Below, piece after piece: positions 20,186-29,241 of a DNA stretch of 64,000 nt; position 1 is the first letter of the stretch, and each line of letters starts with the position of its first letter. The notes under the pieces were generated by a model. It made no database searches and had not been told where the DNA came from. It saw nothing but the letters and a program-made list of their open reading frames with translations. Location of the stretch: contig BCKE01000024.1 of NCBI GenBank assembly GCA_001600495.1, forward strand, positions 70,184 to 134,183, given 5' to 3'. The stretch comes from Pilasporangium apinafurcum (taxonomy: Eukaryota > Oomycota > Peronosporomycetes > Pythiales > Pythiaceae). Made by a program: the position numbers and the translations under genes.

Positions 20186-21169
20186 CTATGCGTCGGTACA
20201 GACAGAGGACGCGGTGGGTGAGATCTGTTGGCAACAATAGCAATTGTCCCAATCGTGGTTACAACGACTGCAACGACTGGCTTCGCTGGCGTCACTAGCA
20301 TAACTGTAGTGATGATATGAAGGAAACGCTCCTGCTGCATGCTCGTCACCGCTGTAATCATACCCATAAGGTTGGTGATAGTTCGCTTGAACGTTCGCGG
20401 CATGCACATTTACGGGGTAAACGCTATCTTGATCGCCGTTGCAGTAGCAGTTGGTCCATTTTTGTAAACACAAATGACAGGTATCCGGACCAACCTGCCG
20501 ATTGCTTCGTGGTTGTGGGGTATGTGCTCTTGCTGTCTCCATCCGGTCTGCTTGTGCTGTCAACCCCAAACTCTTTGTTCGCAATTCAATGGTACGTTGC
20601 TGACGTTTCTCCTCCAGTGCATGCATGATCTCAATCTGTCGTTGCTGCTTGGATGACATATTTGGGAACAGCTGGTCAACTTGGTCGATCTGCAGAAATG
20701 ACTTCAAGATGCAATTTTCGATGTTTTCCTTGGCTTGCGTGCACTCATTGAAGCTCTTGGCCATGATGCAGAGCAATAAATGCCGTAAGAATAGTCCCAA
20801 ACTGTCCATGCGCTCTTTCACAACGGCCGTGCGACTGGAACGTAGTAGTCGTCGACGCGGGAAAGGATATTCCGCAATTTGTTGCAAGTACCGGTCACAA
20901 TACGCGCAATGGCCCCACGAAACAAACTCCATCAGTTCCTTACGCAACTTGTAAAAATCTGAATACCGCCGTTTGACCACAAATTTGCCCCCGGTCGTGC
21001 GATTGCGCACAAACACCGTGTACACTGTGTATTTTTGCTTCGAGGACTGGACTGAGGCGCTGCTTAGTGGACTATTGCCACTACTCCCGCCATAGCCGCC
21101 GATGCCCACACTGGTATCAATTTCTTTACCGGCCGTGATCACTACAGAAATCGAGTCTTCGTCGATCAT
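20186..21169 (-). CDS. PX-domain phosphoinositide-binding protein with C-terminal Cys repeats
   Basis: The protein has 327 residues from the ATG at 21167-21169. A PX domain spans about 35-170. It contains the basic RRYSDFYKLRKEL motif whose Arg contacts the 3-phosphate of PI3P, and an atypical insert (SWGHCAYCDRYLQQI) before the proline loop (YPFPRRRLL). PX domains target proteins to endosomal membranes. The tail carries two copies of CxxCxxxWxNCYC (CHLCLQKWTNCYC and CSRCNHDWDNCYC) about 75 residues apart, separated by a Tyr/His-rich stretch. I do not recognise this motif; metal binding is a guess. No orthologue can be named. Confidence 0.75.
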   Translation of the reverse strand: MIDEDSISVVITAGKEIDTSVGIGGYGGSSGNSPLSSASVQSSKQKYTVYTVFVRNRTTGGKFVVKRRYSDFYKLRKELMEFVSWGHCAYCDRYLQQIAEYPFPRRRLLRSSRTAVVKERMDSLGLFLRHLLLCIMAKSFNECTQAKENIENCILKSFLQIDQVDQLFPNMSSKQQRQIEIMHALEEKRQQRTIELRTKSLGLTAQADRMETARAHTPQPRSNRQVGPDTCHLCLQKWTNCYCNGDQDSVYPVNVHAANVQANYHQPYGYDYSGDEHAAGAFPSYHHYSYASDASEASRCSRCNHDWDNCYCCQQISPTASSVCTDA

Positions 21170-22475
21170 AATCCAGCGCACTTGTTGATAAATCGGAAAA
21201 TGACCCCTTTGTGGTGAGTACTATGTCAGCTTCTATTTTTTTTCTTGCTCTCTGACCTGAATAACTGTGCACTGACTTCAATATCGATGCAGAAGGTAGA
21301 TAAAGACAGAATAGGGAGTGATAATGTATCAATATTCTGTCTTTGTACTTCTAATGGCCACAGGCAGAGCACAGAATGCGTACAGCCAGCGCTGCTTTCG
21401 GCCGATGCTGACGACTTGGTACGTTTGTGTGTGTTGGTGTGTCTGCTACATTGCTTTCCAGAGAAATTAGAAAAAAACCTCGTTAAAGGTTTTATCCCCC
21501 TTTTTGGGAGGGGAGCTGAAGAGCCCTACCCGCGTCCGTTGGTTTTTGTCGTATTTTTGTTGGTCAAAATGGAAAAGGGTAAGGGTCTAAACCTTATCTC
21601 GTATTATGATTGGATAAGGAAAAGGTAGCCAAATCCTCTCAAACAGACTACAACTTTGCTGCTGGGACAGGTTAGAACGATGACAGAAGCTGCCATGTGT
21701 GTGACAACCGGTGGGATGAATAGATTAGATCGCGCTGTCGCCAGCGCAGGGCACTTTTACCTACCGCATATGCACATATGTACATAGCGACATTTCATGA
21801 ACACCGTAGCAACTCATCCTCTTTGACCCACCCATCTTGCTTCAGTTTTTCTGCTCATTCCTGGAGATAGGCAGTCGAGTACTTTGATAAGTCACCTGGT
21901 AACCTATACAAAAAAATCGAAGGAGTCGGAAACCTTCTGCACAGATACGATCGTCCCCCTCGCTCACTCATGTTGGCAAGTCCCATGGCAAACAGCGTCC
22001 TTTCATGGGCGCATGAATGCGATTTGTTCTTCGATATTCGTAAGACTGTGGATTGAAGGGTGGAGATGGATCTTTGCTTACCTCAACCACCAGCATCCCA
22101 TCCTATCCAGCAACGTCGTGTTAAATCACTTTCGCTCTCATCTCCCGTTATGGATCCATGTCGTCCATCATGCCGTGCCACGCTCTGTTTTTTTTTAAAC
22201 TGATTTGGGAGTCGACAACACATCCACGCATAATGAACTACATTTAGTCGAGGAATGGTCGCTTGCTACGTAGTTTCCCCATGGTTGAATCGCACTGCCA
22301 TTGAACCGATCCGCGCCGTCAACATCGAGAAACTCTCAAGCCTATAGTCTTACGCAGGCACACGAATATGAGTAAGTGCAACGACTAAAGGAACGAAGAG
22401 AAAAACCGAAAACTGGAGCGAACGTCTTTCAAAAAAAAGAGAAAACAGGAAATTCCATCGGCACGTGTTCTACAC
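21170..22475. other. 1.3-kb spacer upstream of the PX gene
   Basis: I see no supportable gene. A 48-codon frame at 21324-21470 (plus) starts with a hydrophobic stretch like a signal peptide (MYQYSVFVLLMATGRAQNA), but it is short and has no other support. The stretch 21470-21620 is rich in A and G runs. The right part leads directly into the copy 2 Fanzor2 element. Confidence 0.4.
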
Positions 22476-23276
22476 TTAACTTCTACCCCCATTTCTTCTA
22501 TCGGTAGGATACGCTTTGATGTGCTTTTTTTAAGTGAAGCAATTCTTATCGATAGAAACAAAAACTTGTTTCGGATTCTCCGCAATGAGCTCTTTTCAGC
22601 GCTATTCTTCTTTTCGAGTGGATGCAAAGCGATGACAATACATGCCGGAGAAGATCTAGCTAATGGCTAAGTCAAAGCGACTATCCAGAAAGCACGGCGC
22701 GAAAGGAAGATAAACATCACAGATACGAGGTTATATGGGACAGCGGGAGTCTTGAATGCGTCCATATTCGTGGTATTATTGCCAACGTACCGTTGAGTCG
22801 TATACATGCATTTAATAAACCACTGTTCCCCACTACCATTAGAGGGTGGCATCTTCAAAGTGAGAATTGGTGGCAGCTATTTTATGGAATCTTTAGACAA
22901 ACACTATTGTACGACCTGTGGCAAGTGACTTGCTGCTCCAACCGCAACAAGCAACGGCAGCACTTAAATAATCCCATACGGCGGCTCTTCATCCCTAGCG
23001 CATTACTCCACATATGCATCCATAGATGTAGCCTTTCAAGTACAGCCTGGCGGCTGAATATCATCTATCTCATTTGAAAGACATAATCAAGCCTTATTAC
23101 AAGTTCAAGATGCTACTCAAACACAAGATAGAAAGGACTGGAGAAAGGATGATCGAGTGTGAGGAACACTATACAACAAAGGCTTGTTCTCAGAATCTAG
23201 GTGTCGGAGATGCCTACTCCACGGTTGTCTAGTCTTAAGTAGCTTTTGCTAGTCAAGTCGAACCCAAACAACAAGG
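22476..23276 (+). mobile_element. Fanzor2 element copy 2, diverged and internally deleted
   Basis: The inner element spans 22480-23276 (797 bp) after TTAA at 22476-22479; the right flank reads CAGA. Its left 200 bases align with the recombinase end of copies 1 and 3. The right 60 bases align with their non-coding 3' end. The 3' half encodes a recognisable Fanzor2 stretch at about 23096-23190 (YKFKMLLKHKIERTGERMIE then CEEHYTTKACSQ). The zinc ribbon after it is deleted. It is clearly more diverged than copies 1 and 3, so it is likely the oldest insertion. Confidence 0.75.
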
Positions 23277-23396
23277 CAGAAAGTCCTCCCTGAGGTACTT
23301 TGATGTCTCATATGATCTTTTGAGGACATACCTTATTAAATAACTTGCTCATCTCTATCTACACCCATCTCTCTCTCTTTTTCGCTTCTGTCTACC

Positions 23397-24680
23397 TCAA
23401 TCTTGATGAGCACACACTTCCGGTGCGCTTTTCTCCAATGTAACAGTGTTTGTTGACCTTGATGCTGCTGCTGTCGGTTTGCCTGGTACTGTATTACCAC
23501 TTGCTGGCCGTTTCTCCTTCTCCGCCATGCGTTGCAATGTAAATACCAACAACGACTTCTCTTGATGGAAATCGCGGTTAGTTTCCTGCTTGCCAAAGTC
23601 ACTCACAAACGCTAGCAATTTTTCACGGTTGCGCAGCAGCAGTTGTTCGACCTCGGTCGACTTGTTTGGATTCGCCACAAAGATCTTGAAGACATGAAAC
23701 GCATCCATACGCAGTGCTTGGCTTGGTTCACGGAGTAACAACATCACGAGCTTGAGATTATTTCGTGAGGCGACATATCGCTGCATAACGGCAAAGTTGA
23801 CGGGGTTCAACAGCACTTCAGCTAGTAATTGTAGCGACTGGCGCTTTGTGGCATAGTTGTCAATCGTCAGCAAACCATTTAGCAGCCCAAAGATACGGTC
23901 AAACGAGTTGTCCAGGATTTGCGCTGTTATTTCCTTGTGTGACAACAGCAGTCGCGAAATGTTCATCAACGCGTCGGCCGAAATATCGAAATTGCTATTC
24001 GTGCGGGCGACTTTAAATAACAACTCAAATTCGGTTTCCATGTCCCCCAAAAACAGCACTGCAAGCGTCTGGTGTTCAAAGCAATCGCGCAACATTGCAC
24101 CGCAGATCAATGCCGTGTCGTTGTTCTTGTATCCTTCCACGAGCCACCGTAAGATCTCCGGTCGATCGCCAATAAATTCGATAAATCCACGCAAATTATG
24201 CACCGTCATAGCACGAAATACGTGTCCGACATACTTGCGCGTCTCAAACGTGAGTAACCCGAGTACTTTCGGGATTAATGCCTTCTCGAGCACGCGGAAG
24301 CGTAGCAACAATTCCGCCATGTGGTCCATTTTCTTCTCACGGTCGACTTGTTCGTCATCCCATCCATGGAATACCGAGCGGATCTTGGCCCATTGACGCT
24401 CCAATTCTTCTGGAACAGTTTTAGCACAGGCTTCGTCGTCGCCGCTTTGGTCGTCGCCACTATCCTCAGCTTCGTCAGCATCTTTACCGTCATCATGGCC
24501 AGAGGTCTCCACTGGTAATGTGCTCTGGTCGTTATTGATAACCGACAGCGCGTCAAGTGAGTAGCCCAATGCATCGCGCTTCTCGGGTGGGAATAATTGA
24601 TCCAGCAGTTCGTCCACTGAGCGAACAAGCTCCATAGACGGCTTTCGTCGCGACCAGAAAAATGTGTTGACGTGGTTCAT
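23397..24680 (-). CDS. Mo25/CAB39-like scaffold protein
   Basis: The protein has 427 residues from the ATG at 24678-24680. ARM-like helical repeats of the Mo25 family fill about 100-400, with the signatures FRAMTVHNLRGFIEFI, CGAMLRDCFEHQTLAVL and FHVFKIFVANPNKSTEV. Mo25 binds STRAD pseudokinases and GCK/STE20 kinases and locks them active (LKB1 complex; in protists, cytokinesis and polarity). Relative to the usual 340 residues it has an acidic insert at about 55-95 (Asp/Glu/Ser) and a Thr/Ser/Ala-rich tail after 400. It is a single exon. The insert lies in the N-terminal repeat region and could modify partner binding. Confidence 0.87.
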   Translation of the reverse strand: MNHVNTFFWSRRKPSMELVRSVDELLDQLFPPEKRDALGYSLDALSVINNDQSTLPVETSGHDDGKDADEAEDSGDDQSGDDEACAKTVPEELERQWAKIRSVFHGWDDEQVDREKKMDHMAELLLRFRVLEKALIPKVLGLLTFETRKYVGHVFRAMTVHNLRGFIEFIGDRPEILRWLVEGYKNNDTALICGAMLRDCFEHQTLAVLFLGDMETEFELLFKVARTNSNFDISADALMNISRLLLSHKEITAQILDNSFDRIFGLLNGLLTIDNYATKRQSLQLLAEVLLNPVNFAVMQRYVASRNNLKLVMLLLREPSQALRMDAFHVFKIFVANPNKSTEVEQLLLRNREKLLAFVSDFGKQETNRDFHQEKSLLVFTLQRMAEKEKRPASGNTVPGKPTAAASRSTNTVTLEKSAPEVCAHQD

Positions 24681-25726
24681 GGTGAAACCTGTAATGAGAA
24701 GCTGCTGTTGGGGATGAAAATGGGTCGAATACCTGCGTTTTCTTTCCACACACACACACAGAGGGGAATTACCAAGGTGCAGGTGTGAGAAAATGGCGAA
24801 AGAACCGCGGAAGGTTCTTCTTTCTTTCGTTCCTTTTCCACGCTCCTCTTCTTTGCCTGAGCGATACCCAGAGTGGCACACCAGTACTGTAGGCGCAGGT
24901 GATGTTGGCCTGTCAGGTAGTCACTAAACTGACGCCAAAGGACACAACAGCTTTCATTAACCTCCAGAGTGATTTGGGGAGAGGGTAGGGGTTGCATGAA
25001 ACAAAAACAGTTACGTCCCTTTTTTGGGCGTATTTATGGTGAGACGCTTCCGACGTTGGTGTTCAACTCCAAACACTTAATCGAAGTAATTATTTATGGA
25101 GATCTAGGTAATAAATTCATTTAGTTGTATACTTTAAAAGTGCACACATAAGTCTCATCTGTACACTTATTCAAAACAAATGTGTGCTAACTTGCCAGAT
25201 GACACAGGTTAGGGTTGGGCACGTCAGTGACCCAGTGGGTAGGGTTCTGATTTCTTTTGTCGATGACACCGGTGGCCGTCATATCGTGAAACATCAACCT
25301 ACCTGTCTGTTACGGTATTGGACAGCATTACGAACTTAGGACGAACTTACCGCCTGATTTCCTAATGTTGCACGAACCCATCCAATCCTGTGCGCATCCA
25401 TGTGAGTTGAAGTGCGGCATTCCACCCAAAAGAGAAAGACGTCCGCGCATCATGACAAGGAAACATGCGCTGTTAATGCTGCTGCGGCGATCGGCTGCTT
25501 CCGATCGCGTATCTGAATGGTTGGTTTGCTCATCTGTATCCCATCTCCCATTTGATATCTCGTTTTTGTTTTATTCATGCGACTCGTAGGTATGGATCTG
25601 CACTGACGCCAGGCTTTGTATTGTGTCTGCACTTTCCATTCGCATCGTGCGCATCCTCATTTCGATCTCCTCTTTCCTGCCATGGAAACCTCTTGGCATC
25701 GATATGATGTATCTTTGCGTCTGTAG
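24681..25726. other. Spacer or unresolved 5' exons of the M1AP-like gene
   Basis: An open frame starts at an ATG near 25199 and runs about 45 codons (ISFVDDTGGRHIVKHQPTC region), and another lies at 25365-25589. Either may be an upstream exon of the plus-strand gene that follows, but I could not join them by convincing splice sites. The first 300 bases are the Mo25 5' flank, including a short CA run near 24745. Confidence 0.3.
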
Positions 25727-27264
25727 GTATGCGGATGCAGTTCGACAAATCATACGCGAGTATGTCTACTTGGCGCAGAATATCCAGGCATCCGCCATGC
25801 ATGTGGATGATGGAAAACCCGCGTTGCTGCTCTCAGTTAATTGCATCTCCGAGTATAACGTCAGGGAAATTGTTAGCAAGGAGATCGATATGGAACGTCC
25901 CATAGCAATCAGTACACGGAATGCGCATCTTGTTCACACAATCAGTGAGTCCATCGATGGTTGGGTATCGTCCACCCGCAAGACGGGGCAGCAGGGACAT
26001 GTGACACCTACAGCTACCGAGTTTAGCGTAGCACTGATTCAAGCGATACGGTGGTTCGCCAACGCTTCGTTTGCGGTCTCTATTATCGCACCTGCAGATG
26101 CTATTTCTGTTCAGGATGACGAAGATGTGCGCGAATCTTCCCCGAACAGTGGATTAAATCAGGTCAATAAACTGGCGGACGCCATGAAGGACGTGAACGC
26201 CATTCAGTTTGTTCTACTGCGTTCAGAGGACGAAGAAACCGAAGTGGCGTCACAAAATATCCTCAACTTATTGCGCGCAATTAACGCTAGTGGCAATCCC
26301 AACTGTACGATCCAGCAAGTGGAAAACTACGCATTTCAGCTTCATGGAATAGTGGTATGTTTGGTGGGTGTAAGCCTGCAGCTTTCTCAATATCGCTGTC
26401 TGACAGCGCGTTGTATGCGATTTCCTCCTGGGGTTTTGCCTACGTAGAAAGAGTGGATTCATTTGGTGGCTCCTGTTGTTGCAGCTACTATCCGTCGACA
26501 TGTTCATGGAACTCCTGTGAACGCTGACGAAGGTAGTTGCAAGTGGGAGATTGATATTTTGAGCAACTTCGTGGTGCTCAATGCAGAACACTTGGCGGTA
26601 TCAGGTGAATCAGCTCTTCATTCCGATCTGCATCACCTGGAGATCCTTCACATCGTTCCCGTTGCATCTGTGCACCCGTCAGTATTGGTTGGATGCCCTC
26701 TACATGCCAAAACTCGCCAAGATGGAACTCCAACGTCCCTCAGCAACACGAAAAGAGTACAAGCACTTGCAAAGTATCTTCTGTCAAAGAAAGCTGGGGC
26801 AGTACTTCAATGCAGTCGGCAGGTAGAAGAATGCTTAGTACTTTTCTGACGTTCTGGGATTCTGTAATTTGACAATCTGATAGACTGTCAAGGAATATTA
26901 TCTCTTGATACCGTCCGAGTTGCGGTCGAAGCGAAGAGTGCAGTTTTTGCTATTTCGAATGGCTACGGCAGAGGAAGTACTGCTTTCCCCACAAGAAGAA
27001 TCTTCAAATGGAGTTGACGAAGAAGTGGACGAGGTCGATTTTGCTACATTGAGGGTTCTTGAAGAGGTTCCACATCAGCCTTTTAATCCGTTCCAGTACC
27101 AATCAGGTGTAGTGGCTTCGTATATGCTGGGCAAACAAGCAGCAGTGAGCCGAATCGTAGATACCTCTGCAACTACTATGACTCGTAAGAAGCTGGGGCT
27201 TCGAAGCCGAGGAGGTTCAATGTATACATCTCTCCCTGTGACCAAGCGAAAAAAGTTACTATGA
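25727..27264 (+). CDS. Multi-exon gene, possible M1AP (meiosis 1 arrest protein) homologue
   Basis: A clear exon runs 25727-26354 and splices (GT-AG, 93 nt) to 26448, joining FQLHGIV to KEWIHLVAPVV. Further coding lies at about 26580-26820 in another frame (FPLHLCTRQYWLDALYM, then LQSIFCQRKLGQYFNAV). A last exon ends at 27264 with FATLRVLEEVPHQPFNPFQY. The order and spacing recall vertebrate M1AP, whose C-terminus has a similar Glu-Leu-x-Pro-x-Tyr-Asn-Pro pattern and a Trp-Leu-Asp block. M1AP works with crossover (ZMM-like) proteins in meiosis I. The similarity is from memory and weak, so I leave the symbol empty. Start and two splice junctions are unresolved. Confidence 0.45.
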
Positions 27265-27408
27265 GATGCTGATAAAGTGCGAGGTACTTCATTGATAATC
27301 GTTTTCACTCATAAATCTAAAACGAGATGAAAAGCTATTTCATCACATATTTGCTCTTGACGTGGGTCTTTAACCGTTATTGTTTGGGTCCGACTTAACT
27401 AACAAAAA

Positions 27409-28706
27409 CTAGCTTAGACTAGACGACCGCGGAGTAGGCGTCTCCGACACCTGGACTTGATGAGTCCAGGAGAGTAGGTGCTCATTCTTAAGAAAGATGT
27501 TCCTGGGAGTATTGACATTTCTATCGAGAACGAACTTGCAGTGAGGACACTGAAAGACTTTCTGGTGCTCGATCGTGTGGTTGATTCTCCCACAATGCGA
27601 ACAAGTCTTTGTTGTATAATGCTCCCCACAGTCGATCATGCGTCCGCCCGATCTTTCCATTTTGTAACTAAGTAGCTTCTTGAATTTATAATGAGACCAC
27701 ATAAGCATTTTTCTTGATACCTTGCTTGATATCCTTTTTTGCTTGGATGTCAGCTCTGATGTACCAAAAGTTGGAAGAAGGACTTCATGGTAGTTGTCCG
27801 ACAACCACTTGGAGACTTTGTGATGTGCATCCGACATCATTACTTTCATCCGTTGAAAAAGCCTGTAAACTCTCTCTCTCATATGACAACGTTTTCGCTT
27901 GGAGTTTTCTTGAGATAGTCGGGATTTGAGACGATCGATCAACAGACAGCGGTTGAACATTGCGTCCTTGGCGTCGTCCACGCTTAACATCATGCCATGA
28001 GGGTCATACAACGTGATGAAGCTACGGATTCCGGAGTCAATTGCACACGTTCGAATAGAGTTTGTCTGCTTAAATTCTTTTACTTGAGGAATGCAGAGAT
28101 AGTAGCGATCTTCTCGAGTTTGTTGTAGGCGGACTGAATACTTGAGTGCTGGAAGTTGACCTTTGATCTTAATCCATCCATTCTTAGAGAAACTGAAATA
28201 TCGTGGAAAGAATCGAAGTTGACCTTCAACATACTCTAGTGATTGAGGTTGAATTTCAATCGAAGTCGAGTTATCCTTTCTTGACTTGGACGTCAACTAA
28301 GGAAACGACGTCTTCTTTTCTTTGTCTTTTTGAGATTCGAATTCAGCTTTCAATGACTTGATAGCTTTGACGAAATCTCTGTAGGTTGAATTCATAGCCA
28401 CTGATGGAGCGTTCAGATGATATTTCGGAAGTACTTAACCAATGAATGTTTTTGAGCGATCGGAAGATATTTCGCATCCAGGTCTTGTAGAGATAACTTA
28501 TAGCAGTCGTCTCTCGACACTTCGGCAATCTTGTTATAGATTGCTCGATGGGCATCAGATATCTTGTTGAGAATTTGCTTCTGTTCCTTTGTTGGATACA
28601 ACCTCACTTTCAGAGTGCTGTTCGAACTTGGTTTGTCTATCTTGCGTCGTTTGCTCTTCGGAGGTCGGAGATCAGAGTCTTCTGAGCATCCCTGCCTTCC
28701 TTCCAT
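27409..28706 (-). pseudogene. Fanzor2 (TnpB-like) nuclease gene, lightly broken
   Basis: Two long segments (28706-28413 and 28296-27409), joined by about 115 bases in a shifted frame, cover a nearly whole Fanzor2 protein. In order: N-terminal helix-turn-helix (LKVRLYPTKEQKQILNKI), beta-barrel strands, RuvC-I (TCAIDSGIRSFITLYDP), RuvC-II region (VLLPTFGTSEL), then EHYTTKTCSHCG, CPHC and RuvC-III (LDRNVN). RuvC-II lacks the canonical glutamate, while the glutamate before the first zinc knuckle is present, as in Fanzors. I count one frameshift near 28413 and one in-frame stop near 28297. Fanzors are RNA-guided DNA endonucleases of eukaryotic transposons. Confidence 0.85.
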
Positions 28707-28737
28707 TTCTTCTCACAACGAAGACGTTGACATGAGA

Positions 28738-28986
28738 TCAGATGTCTTCTTGGCGTTCTCTTGCTTTCATGTCTTCATTCTTGTCTTGACGAAGCTGTTG
28801 GTTAGCGTGAACCATGACTTGGATGCCATGCTCTTTACACATTTGTGCGAGAAATCTGTATTCCAATCGACCTTGGACGGTAACCACAATCCTCAAGATC
28901 TGCTTTTTACGTGCCATTTCTACCAATATGGATAGTCCTGACTTGCTTTTCTTGAGACCGGAACCAATGTCGATCTCCTCGGATAT
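28738..28986 (-). pseudogene. IS607-type serine recombinase remnant
   Basis: The minus-strand frame from about 28986 reads SEEIDIGSGLKK, then GLSILVEMARKKQILRIVV and CKEHGIQVMVHAN. These match the core of IS607 TnpA (the DIGSGLN motif, the strand before DRLARFG, and the helix after it). The DRL motif is altered to GRLEYRF. The N-terminal strand with the catalytic serine (YxRVSS) is not visible in any frame of 28990-29130, so the gene is truncated. Its position directly upstream of the Fanzor2 gene fits the IS607 order tnpA-tnpB. Confidence 0.8.
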
Positions 28987-29241
28987 GCACTGTCATCGCT
29001 TCGCATCCGTTCTTGAAAAGAAGAATGACGCTCATTGCGTAGAATTGGAAACAAGTTTCTGCTTCTATGATAGAGAGGAAAAAATACGTCAAAGTATATC
29101 CCACGGGTGGGAGAAGTGGGGGAATAAAGATTAAAGCAATTATCTCTGCCTCAACTTTTGCAATGGACATTTTTTTAGATTCCATAGTGACTTTTGGCTG
29201 AGGTTAACATTGCTCAACAATACATCATTTCAAAGAAGAAA

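Larger units (their letters stand above)
27370..29134 (-). mobile_element. Fanzor2 element copy 3 with IS607-type serine recombinase, TTAA-flanked
   Basis: This is the longest copy: inner element 27374-29130 (1757 bp), with TTAA at 27370-27373 and at 29131-29134. Read on the minus strand it begins TCTTTATTCCCCC and ends at the complement of CCGTTATTG. It holds, in order, a serine-recombinase remnant and a Fanzor2 gene, the two-gene layout of IS607-group transposons. Copies 1 and 2 are deletion derivatives of the same family. Short terminal inverted repeats (about 8-10 bp) and TTAA flanks are not expected for IS607. Confidence 0.88.

Noticed and set aside
21324-21470. 48-codon frame with signal-peptide-like start
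   Set aside because: Too short, no second signal; could be a small secreted protein, but nothing else supports it.
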